Shown in pieces: positions 23,489 to 35,293 of a stretch of 64,000 bases of DNA. The position numbers were made by a program, and so were the translations under genes. Each line of letters opens with the position of its first letter. Within the stretch, counting starts at the first letter, position 1. The notes under the pieces are model-generated. The model was not told where the DNA came from. It did no database searches and saw only the letters and a list, made by a program, of their open reading frames with translations. The stretch comes from Antitrichia curtipendula (Eukaryota; Streptophyta; Bryopsida; Hypnales; Leucodontaceae). The DNA is taken from contig OX579635.1 of the NCBI GenBank assembly GCA_951230915.1, positions 4,960,001-5,024,000 on the forward strand, written 5' to 3'.

Positions 23489-26400
23489 CAGGGTTGTCAT
23501 AGTGGACGGACGTCTGGTTCGCTCGTCCGATAGAGGTCTCACCCGTCCGATGTGGTCAACACTAAGTTGACTTTTTGCCATTAAAAAAACAGGTTATGTG
23601 GCTGCCACTTTGACACCACCTGGCTACCAAGTAGGATCCAGGGCGCGGACGTCACTGGTAGGGGCACGGACGGAAGCCAGGGCGGGGACCATATTGTATT
23701 GGGGCGTAGATGTCAAACAGGGCACGGACGGAAGTAGTCAGGGCGCGGACGTATTTTGCTAGAACAATCTCACCATTGGAATTAACGCTATTTCATTTCA
23801 ATTTTGCAACAACAGTTTTGAGAATATCAAGGCATGTAATATAACATTGAAAAGGTCTTGAAAATACCTTTCCAATGGTATATTACACGCCCCAAGATTG
23901 TTAAAATTGAAGTCGCAAATCCCAAAAGAAGGTTGCTGCCAAAATAAATTCTGCAGGGACAACTGCTAATGCATCGGCAAGAACGATATTTGGAAAGTTA
24001 AACCAATAGAAGAATTTGATTTAGGGGGGAGCCTCACTCATTTAATGTGACATTGGATTCTTCTTCCAAAATAAAAGAATGATGAATTCTCTTCTTAGTT
24101 GCTAAAATTAACATATTTTTATAGATCTTCAATTCAAACAAGAGTTATCATTTAAATTTGATTTGGAATCTATTGTATAAGAATTTTGTTAAAAAAATTT
24201 TATTGTCATAGTTTGTAATACAACGTGATAAGAGTCTTTGTTAGAAAACAATTTTGTATATTAAGTTTGAATGTTGTGAATTCAATATTTTTTTAAATCT
24301 CAAATTTAGACTATTTTTGTACATAGGAACAAAGACTTGCCCTTCCAATTATTAAATTCAACATTGGAATTGCATCAAGATTTACATCAACCTCATATTT
24401 TAGATTTTGATAAAAAAAATTCTTTTGGATTAGTTTTGTGGGTATATAGAAGAATGTGCCCTTTAAATTAATAAATTGAACATTGGATTTTATTAAAATT
24501 TACATCAATCATCTTCAATCTAAAAATAAATTCGATTGCTTTAATGGATATTTATAGGAATTTGTCATTTTTATTGGTGAATTGAGCATTTGGATTTGCA
24601 ATGATTTATATTAGCCACATTTTTTTTATTCTATTTTTATTTCTTTTAGATTATTTATGTATGGTGATATAATTTCTTTCTTCTTCAATTTTTTTAAATC
24701 AATTTGATTTATTTTAATAACTACATAGAAGGATTTTGATGGTAATTTAACATTGGGATTACATGGCTTATATGAAATTACAAGCCAAATGTTAAAGTTA
24801 GTTCTGTATTTAGAAAACCTTTACATTTAGGCACATAAGTATTTTAAGGATAATTTTAATAATATTGCAATATGATTGTTGGGAACCCTATGCAACTCTA
24901 ATGTTCCATATGTCCATTACACTAGCAAAACCTAGTATGTAGACAAAAAAAAAATTGAACGTTTTAAACAAGTTTTATGAATATTCAATGTCTAAATCAT
25001 CAATATAAAGGGTAAACCTTTAAAGAAAATTAAAGAAAATTAAAGAAAAGAAGAATGTAGTTCCTATTTGGAGAATTCATAAATGCATCCTTCAACTTGA
25101 ATTAAGAAAAATATGTACCTTATCTTTTGTTATAAATCCAAAAACTTCTAGCGTCTACTTTCAAATTTTTTTAAATTGAAGCGAGCAAGTCAATTTTCAT
25201 TTTCTAAAATTTTTTTTTTGCGAGGTGGGTCCTAGTTCGCAAGTGCATGGTGAAGGCATGAAGGAGAGGTCCGGGCCCAAGAAGGGAGCAACATGCTTCC
25301 ACACATGATCTTTGAACTCAAAAAGGTAGTTTGGACCCCTTAATGCAGCCATTGACTTGAAGATATTCCCCTGAAATCAAATTAAAGGCTGGCTACATTA
25401 ATGGGTCCCCCCTCTCCATGGAAAAGAAGAATCTCATAACCAAGTTCAACTTCTATTTCAACTTTCTCCCATATTGTGGCTGAGGAGTGGGACGTCCGCG
25501 CCTTGTCTATGTGTCCGCGCTCCTCCACAACGTCCTGACCTGGGTGTATATGAAGAAACGTATCCAAGTGACAGACTTGAAATCCCTCCAAGCCAAATTC
25601 GAACTCCCTCCAAGAAAAATTTGAACTCTCTCCATGACAAACTTGAACACGCGAACTCACAAACTTGAATACAAAAATATCTTAAGTAGTACTTCATTGC
25701 AATCCTAAACACTCTAGTAGCCCTTTACCAAAAAAAAATGTTGAAGGTGAATACCACAAAAATCTTAATAAGTATTTCATCTCAATTCTAAAGCCTTCTC
25801 CGATCCCATTACCAACAAGTACCGTTGAACTTGAATTCCCAAATAACTTAAGTGATATTTGATTTCTATTCCAAACCCTTCTAGAATCATCCCATTGCAC
25901 AAATTAAATTTTTAAGTTGAATGATTGAATTCCAAAATAACATGACTAGTATTTAATTTCAATCCCCAAGACCCAAACCAGTTTGGTATCCCCATTACAA
26001 AAATATATCGTTGAACTTGAATTCCAAAATAACTTAAGTGGTATTTGATTTCTATCCCAAACCCTTCTAGGATCACCGTTTTAAGAATACACCGTTGAAG
26101 TTTTGAAGACCTATACCCTTGTAGCCTCTTTTTGCAAAAAAAAAATCCTTCTAATACATTTCAATGCATTATAATTTTAATTTGATTTCAATCCAAAACC
26201 TTGTAGCTATTTATTTCCAAAATAAAGCCTTCAACAAAAAGCCAAAAAAATATAAGTTGGTTATGATTTGATTTGTAAACTCCAAATTCTAAATCCCAAA
26301 TAGGTTCTAATTAGAAGAATAAAAAATGAATCCTTAAATTTGAATATAAACAAATATGAACCTTGTCTTTCATTAGCACTCCAAACCCTTTGGGATTCTA

Positions 26401-27049
26401 TTCACACAAATTTTATCTTTCTTGTTTGGAAGTTCATTTTTATTTTCAAAATTATTATTCTTTGGGTGAGTTCTAATTCGCAAGTGCGTGTTGAAGGCAT
26501 GAAGGAGAGGTCTAGGCCCAAGAAGGGAGCAACATGCTTCCACACATGATCTTTGAACTCAAAAAGTAGTTGGACCCTTTAATGCAGCCATTGACTTGAA
26601 GATATTCCTCTGAAATCAAATTAAAGGCTGGCTGCATTAATGGGTTCCCCCTCTCCATGGAAAAGAAGAATCTTATGACCAAGTTCAACTTCTATTTCAA
26701 CTTCCTCCCATACTGTGGCTGAGGAGTGGGACGTCCGCGCTTTGTCCAGGCGTCCGCGCCCTTGCGTTCGCGCCGTGTCCAGACGTCCGTGCCCTGACTA
26801 GGCGTCTACGCCTTGACAAATCCATCCGCGCCCTGTAAAGTCCCCGCCCTAACGATGACGTCCCTGCCCCGACTTTCACGTCCACGCCCTGATTTCAACG
26901 TGGACCACTACCGTGGAAGCGAGTTGTCAATTGGAAAATTGGAAAAATGAAAGGTGTCCGGGCTATCCAAGACGTCTAGTTGTCCGGTCCGGTTCGCCCG
27001 TCCGTCCGTCCCGTCTGATCACCTTGACCCATCCACTATGACAACCCTG
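23489..27049. mobile_element. Non-autonomous hAT element, 3561 bp
   Basis: Terminal inverted repeats CAGGGTTGTCATAGTGGA at the left and its complement at the right, 18 of 18 matching. Perfect 8-bp target duplication ATAAAATG at 23481-23488 and 27050-27057. The empty site GGATAAAATGCAAACAAC is at about 38437-38454. CAGGG termini with 8-bp duplications are the hAT signature. No transposase is encoded. Subterminal zones (23640-23760 and 26720-26890) contain many units such as GGGCGCGGACGT in opposite orientation at the two ends, as is typical for transposase-binding repeats. Confidence 0.85.
25080..26760 (+). repeat. Direct repeats of about 440 bp inside the hAT element
   Basis: The segment 25080-25520 recurs at 26325-26760. 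The best conserved part starts at CAAGTGC(A/G)TG and runs through AAGAAGGGAGCAACATGC to GAGGAGTGGGACGTCCGCGC. The intervening 0.8 kb is AT-rich with repeated CTTGAATTCCAAAATAAC-like motifs. Confidence 0.8.
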
Positions 27050-27685
27050 ATAAAATGTAGACAATAAATGGACAAAAGGTGGATGAAAATCATAGTATTT
27101 GAGAATTGAGATAGTTTGAAAATAATGTGGACTACGCTATATCAAATTGATCTAAAATACTACTTTGTATGGAATAATATAGCAGTGCACCGTGTACGTT
27201 AGTATGATTTGCATGATTTTGGAATTAATGCAACCTAGCATTATTAGTGTGGAATGCAATAGATGAATTGAATTATATCGAAACTATAATTTCCTTCTTT
27301 TGTTGAAAACTCTTGAAAAAAATATTCTTTTTACTTTCTAATATCATTTAAAATTATCTAAAAATAACCTTTGTTTATTTTTTAGCACCACAATTTTATT
27401 AATCCATGTTGATTGTATGACAAGAAGACACTCTCTATATAAACCCTCTTATTCCACTATTGAAAATAGAAGCATGATAAAGCAATGCTTTTGGGCTAAT
27501 GTTTTTCTTATGCATGATTTTTTGCCAACTAGCTACGACCAAAAGATGTTGGCTATTTTTTGTAAAGGAAATTTTAATTTGGGAGGGACAAAATAGCCAA
27601 ATTATCAAGTTTTTTTTATTATGTGAGCCTAAGAGCAATAGAGTATGAGCACATGAGCCTAGAAAACTATACACCTATGTTATAG

Positions 27686-27849
27686 CACTGTGGGCTTTTT
27701 TTCATTTTCCTATCTCACTTTCCCCTTGTGTATGTGATAATCTTGTGACTTTCCCTTGTATGATAAAAGAAAAGTCACAGGATTGCTCGCAGAATTGTCA
27801 CATACACAAGGGGAAACTGAGACAAGGAAACAAAAAAAAAAATCCAGTG
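27686..27849. mobile_element. CACTA-like foldback MITE, 164 bp (TAG TSD)
   Basis: Begins CACTG and ends CAGTG, with a long internal inverted repeat (CCCCTTGTGTATGTGA and its complement). The 3-bp duplication TAG flanks it at 27683-27685 and 27850-27852. The paralogous locus near 39047 reads TTATAGGTGTTTATG with no insertion. Confidence 0.75.
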
Positions 27850-28513
27850 TAGATGTCTATGATTATAGTATAACTATGATATAGATACCTATATTATAAG
27901 TATTTACATTATAAACACCTTCAATGATTGTAGTATATCTACTTATATGTATGCTCAAAGCTCTCATGCTTGCATTTTTATGCTCACGTACTGGTACCAT
28001 TGTGATTTTGGAATTAATGCAAGCTAGTATCATTAGTGTAGAAAGCAATAATTGAATTAAATTATTTAAACTATATCACACGAAATATATTCTTCAACTA
28101 ACATTTTGTTTACTTTTATCTTTTTAATTTTTGAAAAAACATCTCTATATTTTGGGTACCCCCATTGAAACCTCCTCAAAATAACATTCCTTTTACTTTC
28201 AAACATTAGTTAGTTTATCTAAAAATAACCATTTGATTATTTTTATGCACCACAATTTCATTAAACCATATTGATTGTGTAACAAGAGGTTGCTCTCTAT
28301 ATAAACCCCCTTATTCCTCCAATAAAGATAGAGGCATGGTAAAGGGGTGCTTCTGGGCTTGAGAGGAATCAACCTACTACTATCCAAATTTCAATACCAT
28401 ATATCATATATATACATGAGGTGTACATTTCCGTTACAAAATGTACCCCCTCATAACATGAGAGTGGATTTGAGATGAGGAAGGTGATGGAGGTGGTTTA
28501 TCTTAATAGTTGT

Positions 28514-28716
28514 AGAGTGAAATTCCCCGAGCAATTCCAGGCAGAGATGCCATCCCGAAAGGGAAGACCCGCTTGACGACGCCTGCCCTGCGGCGTAGAG
28601 ATGTCATGTTGAGCCCTTGTGGCAGGCTTCGCAGCGGTAGCTTGCTACAGCACAGTCATGCAACTCCACCCTCGCATGGGGGTGAACAGAATGGGGATTA
28701 CTCTTGCCATGCCTCC
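28514..28716 (+). pseudogene. 5'-truncated RNase MRP RNA copy 2
   Basis: Matches the MRP RNA from CR-I (GTGAAATTCCCCGAG) through P8, CCCGAAAGGG and CR-V (GTGAACAGAATGGGGATTAC) to the 3' end and oligo-T. It lacks the P1 5' strand, P2, P3 and the USE/TATA, so it should not be an MRP gene. Confidence 0.75.
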
Positions 28717-30175
28717 AAATTTTTTCTTGTTCATCTGTTTTTTCTTGCAGCCACAAGATTGACATGCTTTTGTTAAATAGGTGGAACTTCAGCCCTTCGG
28801 CACTTTTCAAGGCACACAGCTTGATTGTGCAGATGCATGTTGTAAGTTTGGTCACCATCACGCTAATCTAATGAAATTGACGTTAAGGGTATTAACAGAT
28901 TTCTCCACCGCAATGTCAAGAGCTTTGAATTCTCATTCCCTTCGAGCTTGCCAAGATCTAGGTCTACTCCAACCCGGGCAGTCAAGATTGTGGGGACTAT
29001 CAGTGACTGAGGTTCAATTCTGTGAGCAGTTACTTAACATCCAGGCTCCTGCCGATAGTATGAAAGCACATCAAACTCATGTGAGCCAGACTCGAGGAGT
29101 AACTGGAATGGAGCTTTCAATCCTTTTAGGAGCACGAAATGGCAAGCAACTCAACCTCACTTGGGAAATTTACGGAAATATATATAAACTTGATTAATCA
29201 ATGGGGCTCTCTCTGGGGATCTCATGGACAGATGGACGGCACTACAGACGGCAAACTCACAGCATTGCTTCTGTCAAACATACCGAATATGAATTATGGT
29301 AAGTGTGGAGAGTAACTGTTAAGGCCGCTACTAATCAGCCTTCTGCTCCTCTGGATTGATATTGCAATTGAGAGATCCAGAGTGACCGTCTCGTGATCAA
29401 TTCCAGGTACTCTCAGCAGCTACGCATTCCTTTTATTCTCAACACGCAAATTCTTTTTTATCCTTACACAAAAATGAGCCAACGTCACCTACTTCCTCTT
29501 GACCTCTGTGTCGAGGGACCGGCCTCACAGGGAAGGAGTTTGGATCTCAACATTGGCTCTCTCATTAGCCTGGGGTATATGCTTCGAATGCATCACGCCA
29601 TAATTATCCTACTCTCACGCCAGCATATACACAAGATTTTGAGGAGACATCAAAGACAAGACATAGAGAAATGAAAAACAGAATAAATAAATAAATAAAT
29701 AAATAAATAAATGAGGCAAACCATCTTGTGACAGCTGAACACTGGAATACAGAACGCGAAAACGTGATTGAAGCGAAAGTGCAAGTCATTTCTCATTGAT
29801 TTGCGAATCATCTGCTGCCTAGAAAATAGTGCACGATTCCTTCAATTTTCACCTACTCTCAGACACTGCTCAGATAGAGGCTTTAAAATTTCAAACTCCA
29901 TACAATCTGAATCTTTCGTTTCACAAAATCAACTTAGATTGCTCTGCAAACCAACAACCCATGCTACTTCAGCATCCTCACAGACGATGACCAGGATTTG
30001 TAGCCATGACCACTGCGACCCTTTTAGTCCTTGTACTGAAGCTGGTTAAGGTCACCCAATGTCTTCTTTGTGACTGAATTACAGACTACAGCAGGCCATT
30101 GCCCTGCCTCAATATAACAGAACCCATATTTAATTGCACCATGAAGTCAAGAACCAACTAACATTCATTGAAAAA
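28717..30175 (+). repeat. BTB-less copy of the BTB 3'-flank segment (macro-unit 1)
   Basis: Similar to 18155-19440, 33862-35270, 40974-42410, 45160-46340 and 48796-49975. Shared blocks include CTTCGGCACTTTTCAAGG, GGAGCACGAAATGGCAAGCA and GACAGCTGAACACTGGAATAC. After GAAAAACTCGGTC the similarity to the BTB-bearing copies stops. I see no conserved reading frame across the copies, so I treat it as non-coding. Confidence 0.7.
29682..29713 (+). repeat. (AAAT)n microsatellite
   Basis: About seven AATA units in a row; the other copies of the segment have only two units (AATAAATAAATGAGG), so it expanded locally. Confidence 0.9.
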
Positions 30176-33070
30176 CTCGGTCGGCTTTCAAGATCAATGT
30201 AGAAATGAAGAATGCACTTATCGGTCCAAAAATCCAATCATTTCTGGCAAAGTGTCTTGGTGATAGGTCTCGTCCATTCAAGGTTTATGCATTTGTCATA
30301 ATTTTTTTCAAAAGTGTTGTGGTGAATGGAAGACTTGGGTAATATTAAATGAATGATGGGCAAAGCATTGATACATGCAACAAATGAAAACTGTTAAGTT
30401 ACAGCAATGATTACTCGATTGTCAATTGTCTTCACTAGAAAATTGGTTTGTCAAAATTGCCTTGTGTCAATGAGATGTTGCTCCACCGTTGGTAGAAAGG
30501 TTAATTTAGTGGCTTGGCCCTTGAAATAGAAACTTTGCATCTAATTAGATGAAGAATATTGCCAAAAGTCTATTTTCAAAATTATACCGTAAGTTCCATA
30601 TGTGGAGGTCCGATTCAGTACGAGAAATTGAATTTTCACATGAGATTCTCCGAGGTCCACATCACCTCACACCAATCAAGAGGTGACATATAACACATTT
30701 TTTTTTTATAAAAATGAGCTCATTTCTGTCAAATCTATTAATCTAACCTTCAAGAGTTCAAGCTCAAGTAGAATATCAGATGCGGTAAATCAAGTTCTGA
30801 CCAATAAGTGGTACTCATTGCATAGGTATACCCAAATTGTACTTAAGCCATTTTGAAGTTCTATTAAGCAAATTGATCAAACATCTCTAGTGAGAACAAA
30901 ACTTCAAAACATGTGCTTGAAAGGAAAAAAGGATAAAAAAAAGTTTTACAAGGTTAAAATCTCTTGCTAGAACAATCTCACTGTTTAGATTAGTGTATTT
31001 CAATTCCATTGTAGAGCTATTAACAATTTAAATTTTCCTTGAATCTTGAACCTAGTTCTACTTAACAATTTTTAAGGAATGAAAACTAAGTGTGTTTTTT
31101 GAATTTTTTTCCCTAGACTTTCAACTCAATTATTTATCATACAAAATTAGAAATTCAAAATCATCAGTAAGAGCAAAAATTATAAGTTATGGCAGGTTCA
31201 AAGCCAAAAAATGTAGTTGAGTAGGGTGCAAATCAACTTGTTTCCTTCACTTTAAACTCAAATATTTTGCAATCTACAAGGTCAAAGTTTGCAAAATTTC
31301 TTCCATATATTTTTATACTAGTCTAGTACAAGATTCTATGGTTAGGTATGCAAAAAGAAAATGTTTCAATTTTTTTTGCTATTTGCTATAGAAATGACAA
31401 TTTTCAGTATTTTGTTTATGGAAAAGAGGCCTTGGGACGTTAGGGGTTAATCCACTTACCAAACCAGAGGCATGATAAAAGAGGTGTTTCTAGGCTACAC
31501 CTTTAAAGGACCATTAGGTCACCCTGTGGTTTCTACAACTACATTTGTAGAAAATTCATAATGTGAACGTCATTAATAATCTGTAACAAATAAAAAAACT
31601 ATAGATTGATTATTTTTTCCATTGAATTTGTTGTTGCAATCTAATAAAAGAAAATAGTGTACGATTCTTGGTGAATTTTTTGAGAACAAAGAAATGCTTT
31701 GGGCCATCATTTCATATCTTCATATTTTTTTTCCATACTTCGAAATGAAAGCACTCTTGGAAGCACTTTTGAGCATTTTGATTTCAACATTTTGATTTCA
31801 GCATATATACAAAGTATTGCCTAACCAACATCTTTCATCGATCTTTTTATTGATGGCAATTTTTCAGAAATTGTGCAATTTTGTCAAAGATTGTTTTATA
31901 GGAAAGCTACACAAGTTTTTTTTAATTTCAACAGTGGCAATCATCAAAATTATTTCATATGAATTAGAAATTATATTTGATATAAGAGCTAGTCAAGAAA
32001 ACAAGAACTGCTATGCTCAAACGCTCCTGGTCCTTTACAAGTTAAGGGCAACCAACCTATTACTACTCAAATTTCAATCCTACTATCATGCATACAATCA
32101 TGTAGCATTGTGGTTTACATTTTTGTTTTGATTGTAACCCTTGAAAACATGATGTTGGAATTGGGATGAGAAAGATGATAGGATGGTTTATCTTAGTTAG
32201 TAGTTCTAGAGTGAACTTTCCCAAGCAATTACAAGTAAAGAAGACATCCCAAAAGAAAAGACTTGCTTTATAGAGCTTGCCTTGCACCATACAAAGATGT
32301 TCCATTGAGCCTTTGTAGCAAGCTTTATAGCTATAATTTCCTATTGCATAGTCAAGCAACCTTGTCTCACCTTCATACTTGGGGGTGAACAAAATGGAGA
32401 CCACTCTTGCTATGCCATTAGGAGTAGATTGGACCCATGGAAGGACCGTTTCAACTTGGCTCCTATTCTTGCTCTCCTTACCAATCCTAGAAGTTCCCAC
32501 TAATTGGATTCTCTTAAAAAAACTCAAATAATTCTCAAGAATAATAATGATTGGTGGGCTGATGGCCTCATTGATTATCTAATATCCTCATTAAATTCCT
32601 TGCTTGAAGTGGCAATCTTTTGACCATGTTATATTTGTTCTGATGATTGCAAGAAACATTTGTATTATTTTTTGTCACATCTTGCATGCTAATTGTTTTT
32701 TGGCCGTAACTTTTGCATTTTGGAGCCATGAACCATAATTCATAGACAAGGTGCTTGTAACTATTATTTATCTTGGCTAATTTTTTTCATATGTCAAAAA
32801 AGTTCTATTATCCAAAAATAGCCCTAAATTTTTGTCACACTTGCCAAGTTTATTTTTATATATAAAGACTATTATAGTATTTTTTAAATTGAATTTGCAA
32901 CTAAAATTTAGAAGGGATGATTTATAGTTGACTTGTAGCTATGGTTCAAACAAGTTCTAAAAAGTCAATTGTATTTTGTACAAAAAGTCCTCAAAATGAA
33001 TATTGTTCTACTTACATTTTAAAACATGCAAAATATTATTTGGGTGGATTTTTTTGTGAATGACTATTTT
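30176..33070. other. AT-rich spacer of macro-unit 1
   Basis: No gene. 30180-31410 parallels 42410-43755, and 32405-33300 parallels 44150-45000. At 31437-31450 the sequence CGTTAGGGGTTAA looks like the right end of another TTAA element related to element 1; its left end was not found. Confidence 0.55.
32208..32416 (+). pseudogene. Strongly decayed 5'-truncated MRP RNA copy
   Basis: Aligns base for base with the other truncated copies from GAGTGAACTTTCCCAAGCA to GGGGGTGAACAAAATGGAGA, but most differences are C to T or G to A (for example CCCGAAAGGG to CCCAAAAGAA). Confidence 0.65.
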
Positions 33071-33430
33071 CAGAGTATTGTTATGAATAGCCAATTTTTT
33101 CCCCTATTTTTCACAAATTAAAACATCAAAGTACCTATCTCCTTGAGATGTAGGACTTTCTCAATTCTTGTATTTAGAGAAATTTCTTCATGCTTTTTCT
33201 TTTGGAAGTTTCCTTCATCCTAAAGCTGTATATTTTGGTTATATTTTAAAAATTGTTTAAAATTTCTTTAAAATTGTTTAAAGTACTCTGGATAAAGGAG
33301 AATACATAAGACTCTTAAATGCAATAGAATCAACAAGTATTTCTTTGCAATCACCCAAACAACAAACACTCCAACAATCAAATGCAAGTATCTTTGGAAT
33401 TTAGGATCTTCCAACAATTGACTTTATTAA

Positions 33431-33856
33431 CCCCTAAATGCCCAAGGTCTGTTTTGAGCATCTTGAAATTTGCTCTAAATTGAACAAAATGACTGTCAAC
33501 ATTTTGATAAGTTGTATCAATTTAAAAAAAAATGTAACCGTACAAATTCGAACTAGACATGGTAGAGATCTCATAGGAAAAGAAAACACAACAATATCAC
33601 TTATGGAGTGAAAGATTATAATGTTTGACCATGAGGGTGTTAAAATCTACCCTCTAAATTTTTTAAATGAATTTTGAATGTGATTTTTTTTCCAAGATCT
33701 AGTGTATTTGAGGCTCATTTCTAAGAGGATGCTGAAACTAGACTTCAAGGAGAACTTTCCAAAAATATAAACTCTTCAAAATAGCAACTTGGTTAGGTTT
33801 TATTTAACTTCAAAATTTTGCAAACACCAGATTTGGGTGCCTCGGGCATTTAGGGG
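33431..33856. mobile_element. piggyBac-like non-autonomous element 2 (426 bp, TTAA TSD)
   Basis: Left end CCCCTAAATGCCCAAGG; right end is its complement with one mismatch (16 of 17). TTAA at 33427-33430 and 33857-33860. The empty site is in macro-unit 3 at 45158-45161, GGCCTCATTAATGTTC. No ORF. Confidence 0.78.
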
Positions 33857-35293
33857 TTAATGTTCTAATGCTCCAAATTTTTCGTGTCCACTTGTTTTAC
33901 TTGCAAACATAAGATTGACCAGGTTTTGTACAATACTCAGAAACATCAATTTTGTTAAATTGCAGGAATTTCACTACTTCGGCACTTTTCAAGGCGCGCA
34001 AATTGATTGTCCTCATACATGTCATAAGTTTGACCACCATCGCGCTGATTTAATGAACTTGACGTTAAGGATTTCAGATTTGCTCGACCGCCATGCCAAG
34101 AGCTTTCTCATTCCCTTCGAGCTTGCCAAGATCTAGGTATACTCCAACCCGGGCAGGCAAGATTGTGGGGACTATCAGTGACTGAGGTTCAATTCTGTGA
34201 GCAGTTACTTAACATCCAGGCTCCTCCAGACAGTATGAAAGCACAGCAAAACTCATGCGAGCCAGACTCGAGGAGTAAGTGGAATGGAGCTTTCAATCCT
34301 TTTAGGAGTACGAAATGGCAAGAAACTCAACCTCGCTTGGGAAATTTGCGGAAATATAAACTTGATTACTCAACTGGGCTCTCTCTGGGGATCTCACGCA
34401 CAGATGGACGGCAATGTAGGGATATCAAACTCACAGCATTGCTTCTGTCAACACACATAACGAATGGTATGAAGTGTAGAGAGCAACTGTTTAAGCTGCT
34501 ACTCGCCGGCCTTCCGCTCCTCTGGATTGATGTTGAGAGATCCAGAGTGGTCACCGTCTCCTGATCAATTCCAGGTTCTCTCAGCAGCCACGCATTCCTT
34601 TTGTTCTCAACACGCATTTCTTTTTGCTCATCAGAGTAAAATGAGCCTCTTTCAGACGCCAGCGGCACTCCAACTTCCTCCTGATCTCCGTCGAGGGAAC
34701 AGCCTCACAGGGGAATGGACGAGTTTGGATCTCCACATCGGCTCCCTCATTAGCCTGGGATGCTTGATGCTTCGAATACATATTCACTCACGGCAATATA
34801 TACACAAGATTTGAGGAGTTTGAGACATTCAAGCAGTTAATTAAATTGGAAGACAAGACATAGACAAATGAAAAATAGAATTAATAAATGAGGAAAACCA
34901 TTGTGTGACAGCTGAACACTGGAATACAGAACTCGAAAACGTGATTGGAGCAAAAGTGCACGTCATTTCTCATTGATTGATGACCAACGGGGAATCCATT
35001 GACTTGCGAATCACCTGCTGCCTAGAAATATACTGCGGCTTCTTCAGTTTTCACCTACTCTCAGACACTGCTCAATTAGAGGCTGTAATGTTCAAACTCC
35101 ATACAACATGAATCTTTCGTTTCACTAAATCAAAGATTGGTCTGCAACCGACAGTATGCTACTTCAGCATCCTTGCAAACGATGGCCAGCAGGATGGTGG
35201 CCATGACCACTGTGGATCTCCGAGATCCTCCCTTCCATAGAATCGGGCATCCCCCTCTCCACTTCCAAGTCATCTAAGTGCAGCAATGCATCC

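Larger units (their letters stand above)
17540..33070. repeat. Macro-unit 1 of the BTB tandem segmental array
   Basis: Approximate bounds of the first repeat of a large tandem duplication. In order it holds a 3'-flank segment (about 18.1-19.4 kb), BTB gene A, its repeat-rich promoter, a spacer with three transposon insertions, a truncated MRP RNA copy (28.5 kb), a second BTB-less copy of the 3'-flank segment (28.7-30.2 kb) and an AT-rich spacer with a second decayed MRP copy. The same order recurs in macro-unit 2. Its greater length is largely due to the hAT and piggyBac-like insertions. Bounds are uncertain by several hundred bases. Confidence 0.75.

Noticed and set aside
23489..27049. Reading the 3.56-kb insertion as a Mutator-like element with a 10-bp duplication
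   Set aside because: That requires a mismatch in the duplication; including C at each end gives a perfect 8-bp duplication and 18-bp ends starting CAGGG, the hAT pattern.
28514..28716. The repeated 205-bp block as a SINE or tRNA-derived element
   Set aside because: No A/B boxes of tRNA type; instead the CR-I/CR-V pairing and the full-length version at 11681 identify MRP RNA.
28781..29197. Plus-strand frame in the BTB 3'-flank segment, recurring at 40915-41433 and 45517-45789
   Set aside because: It is not kept open across all copies, starts at different places and has no recognisable domain; treated as non-coding repeat.
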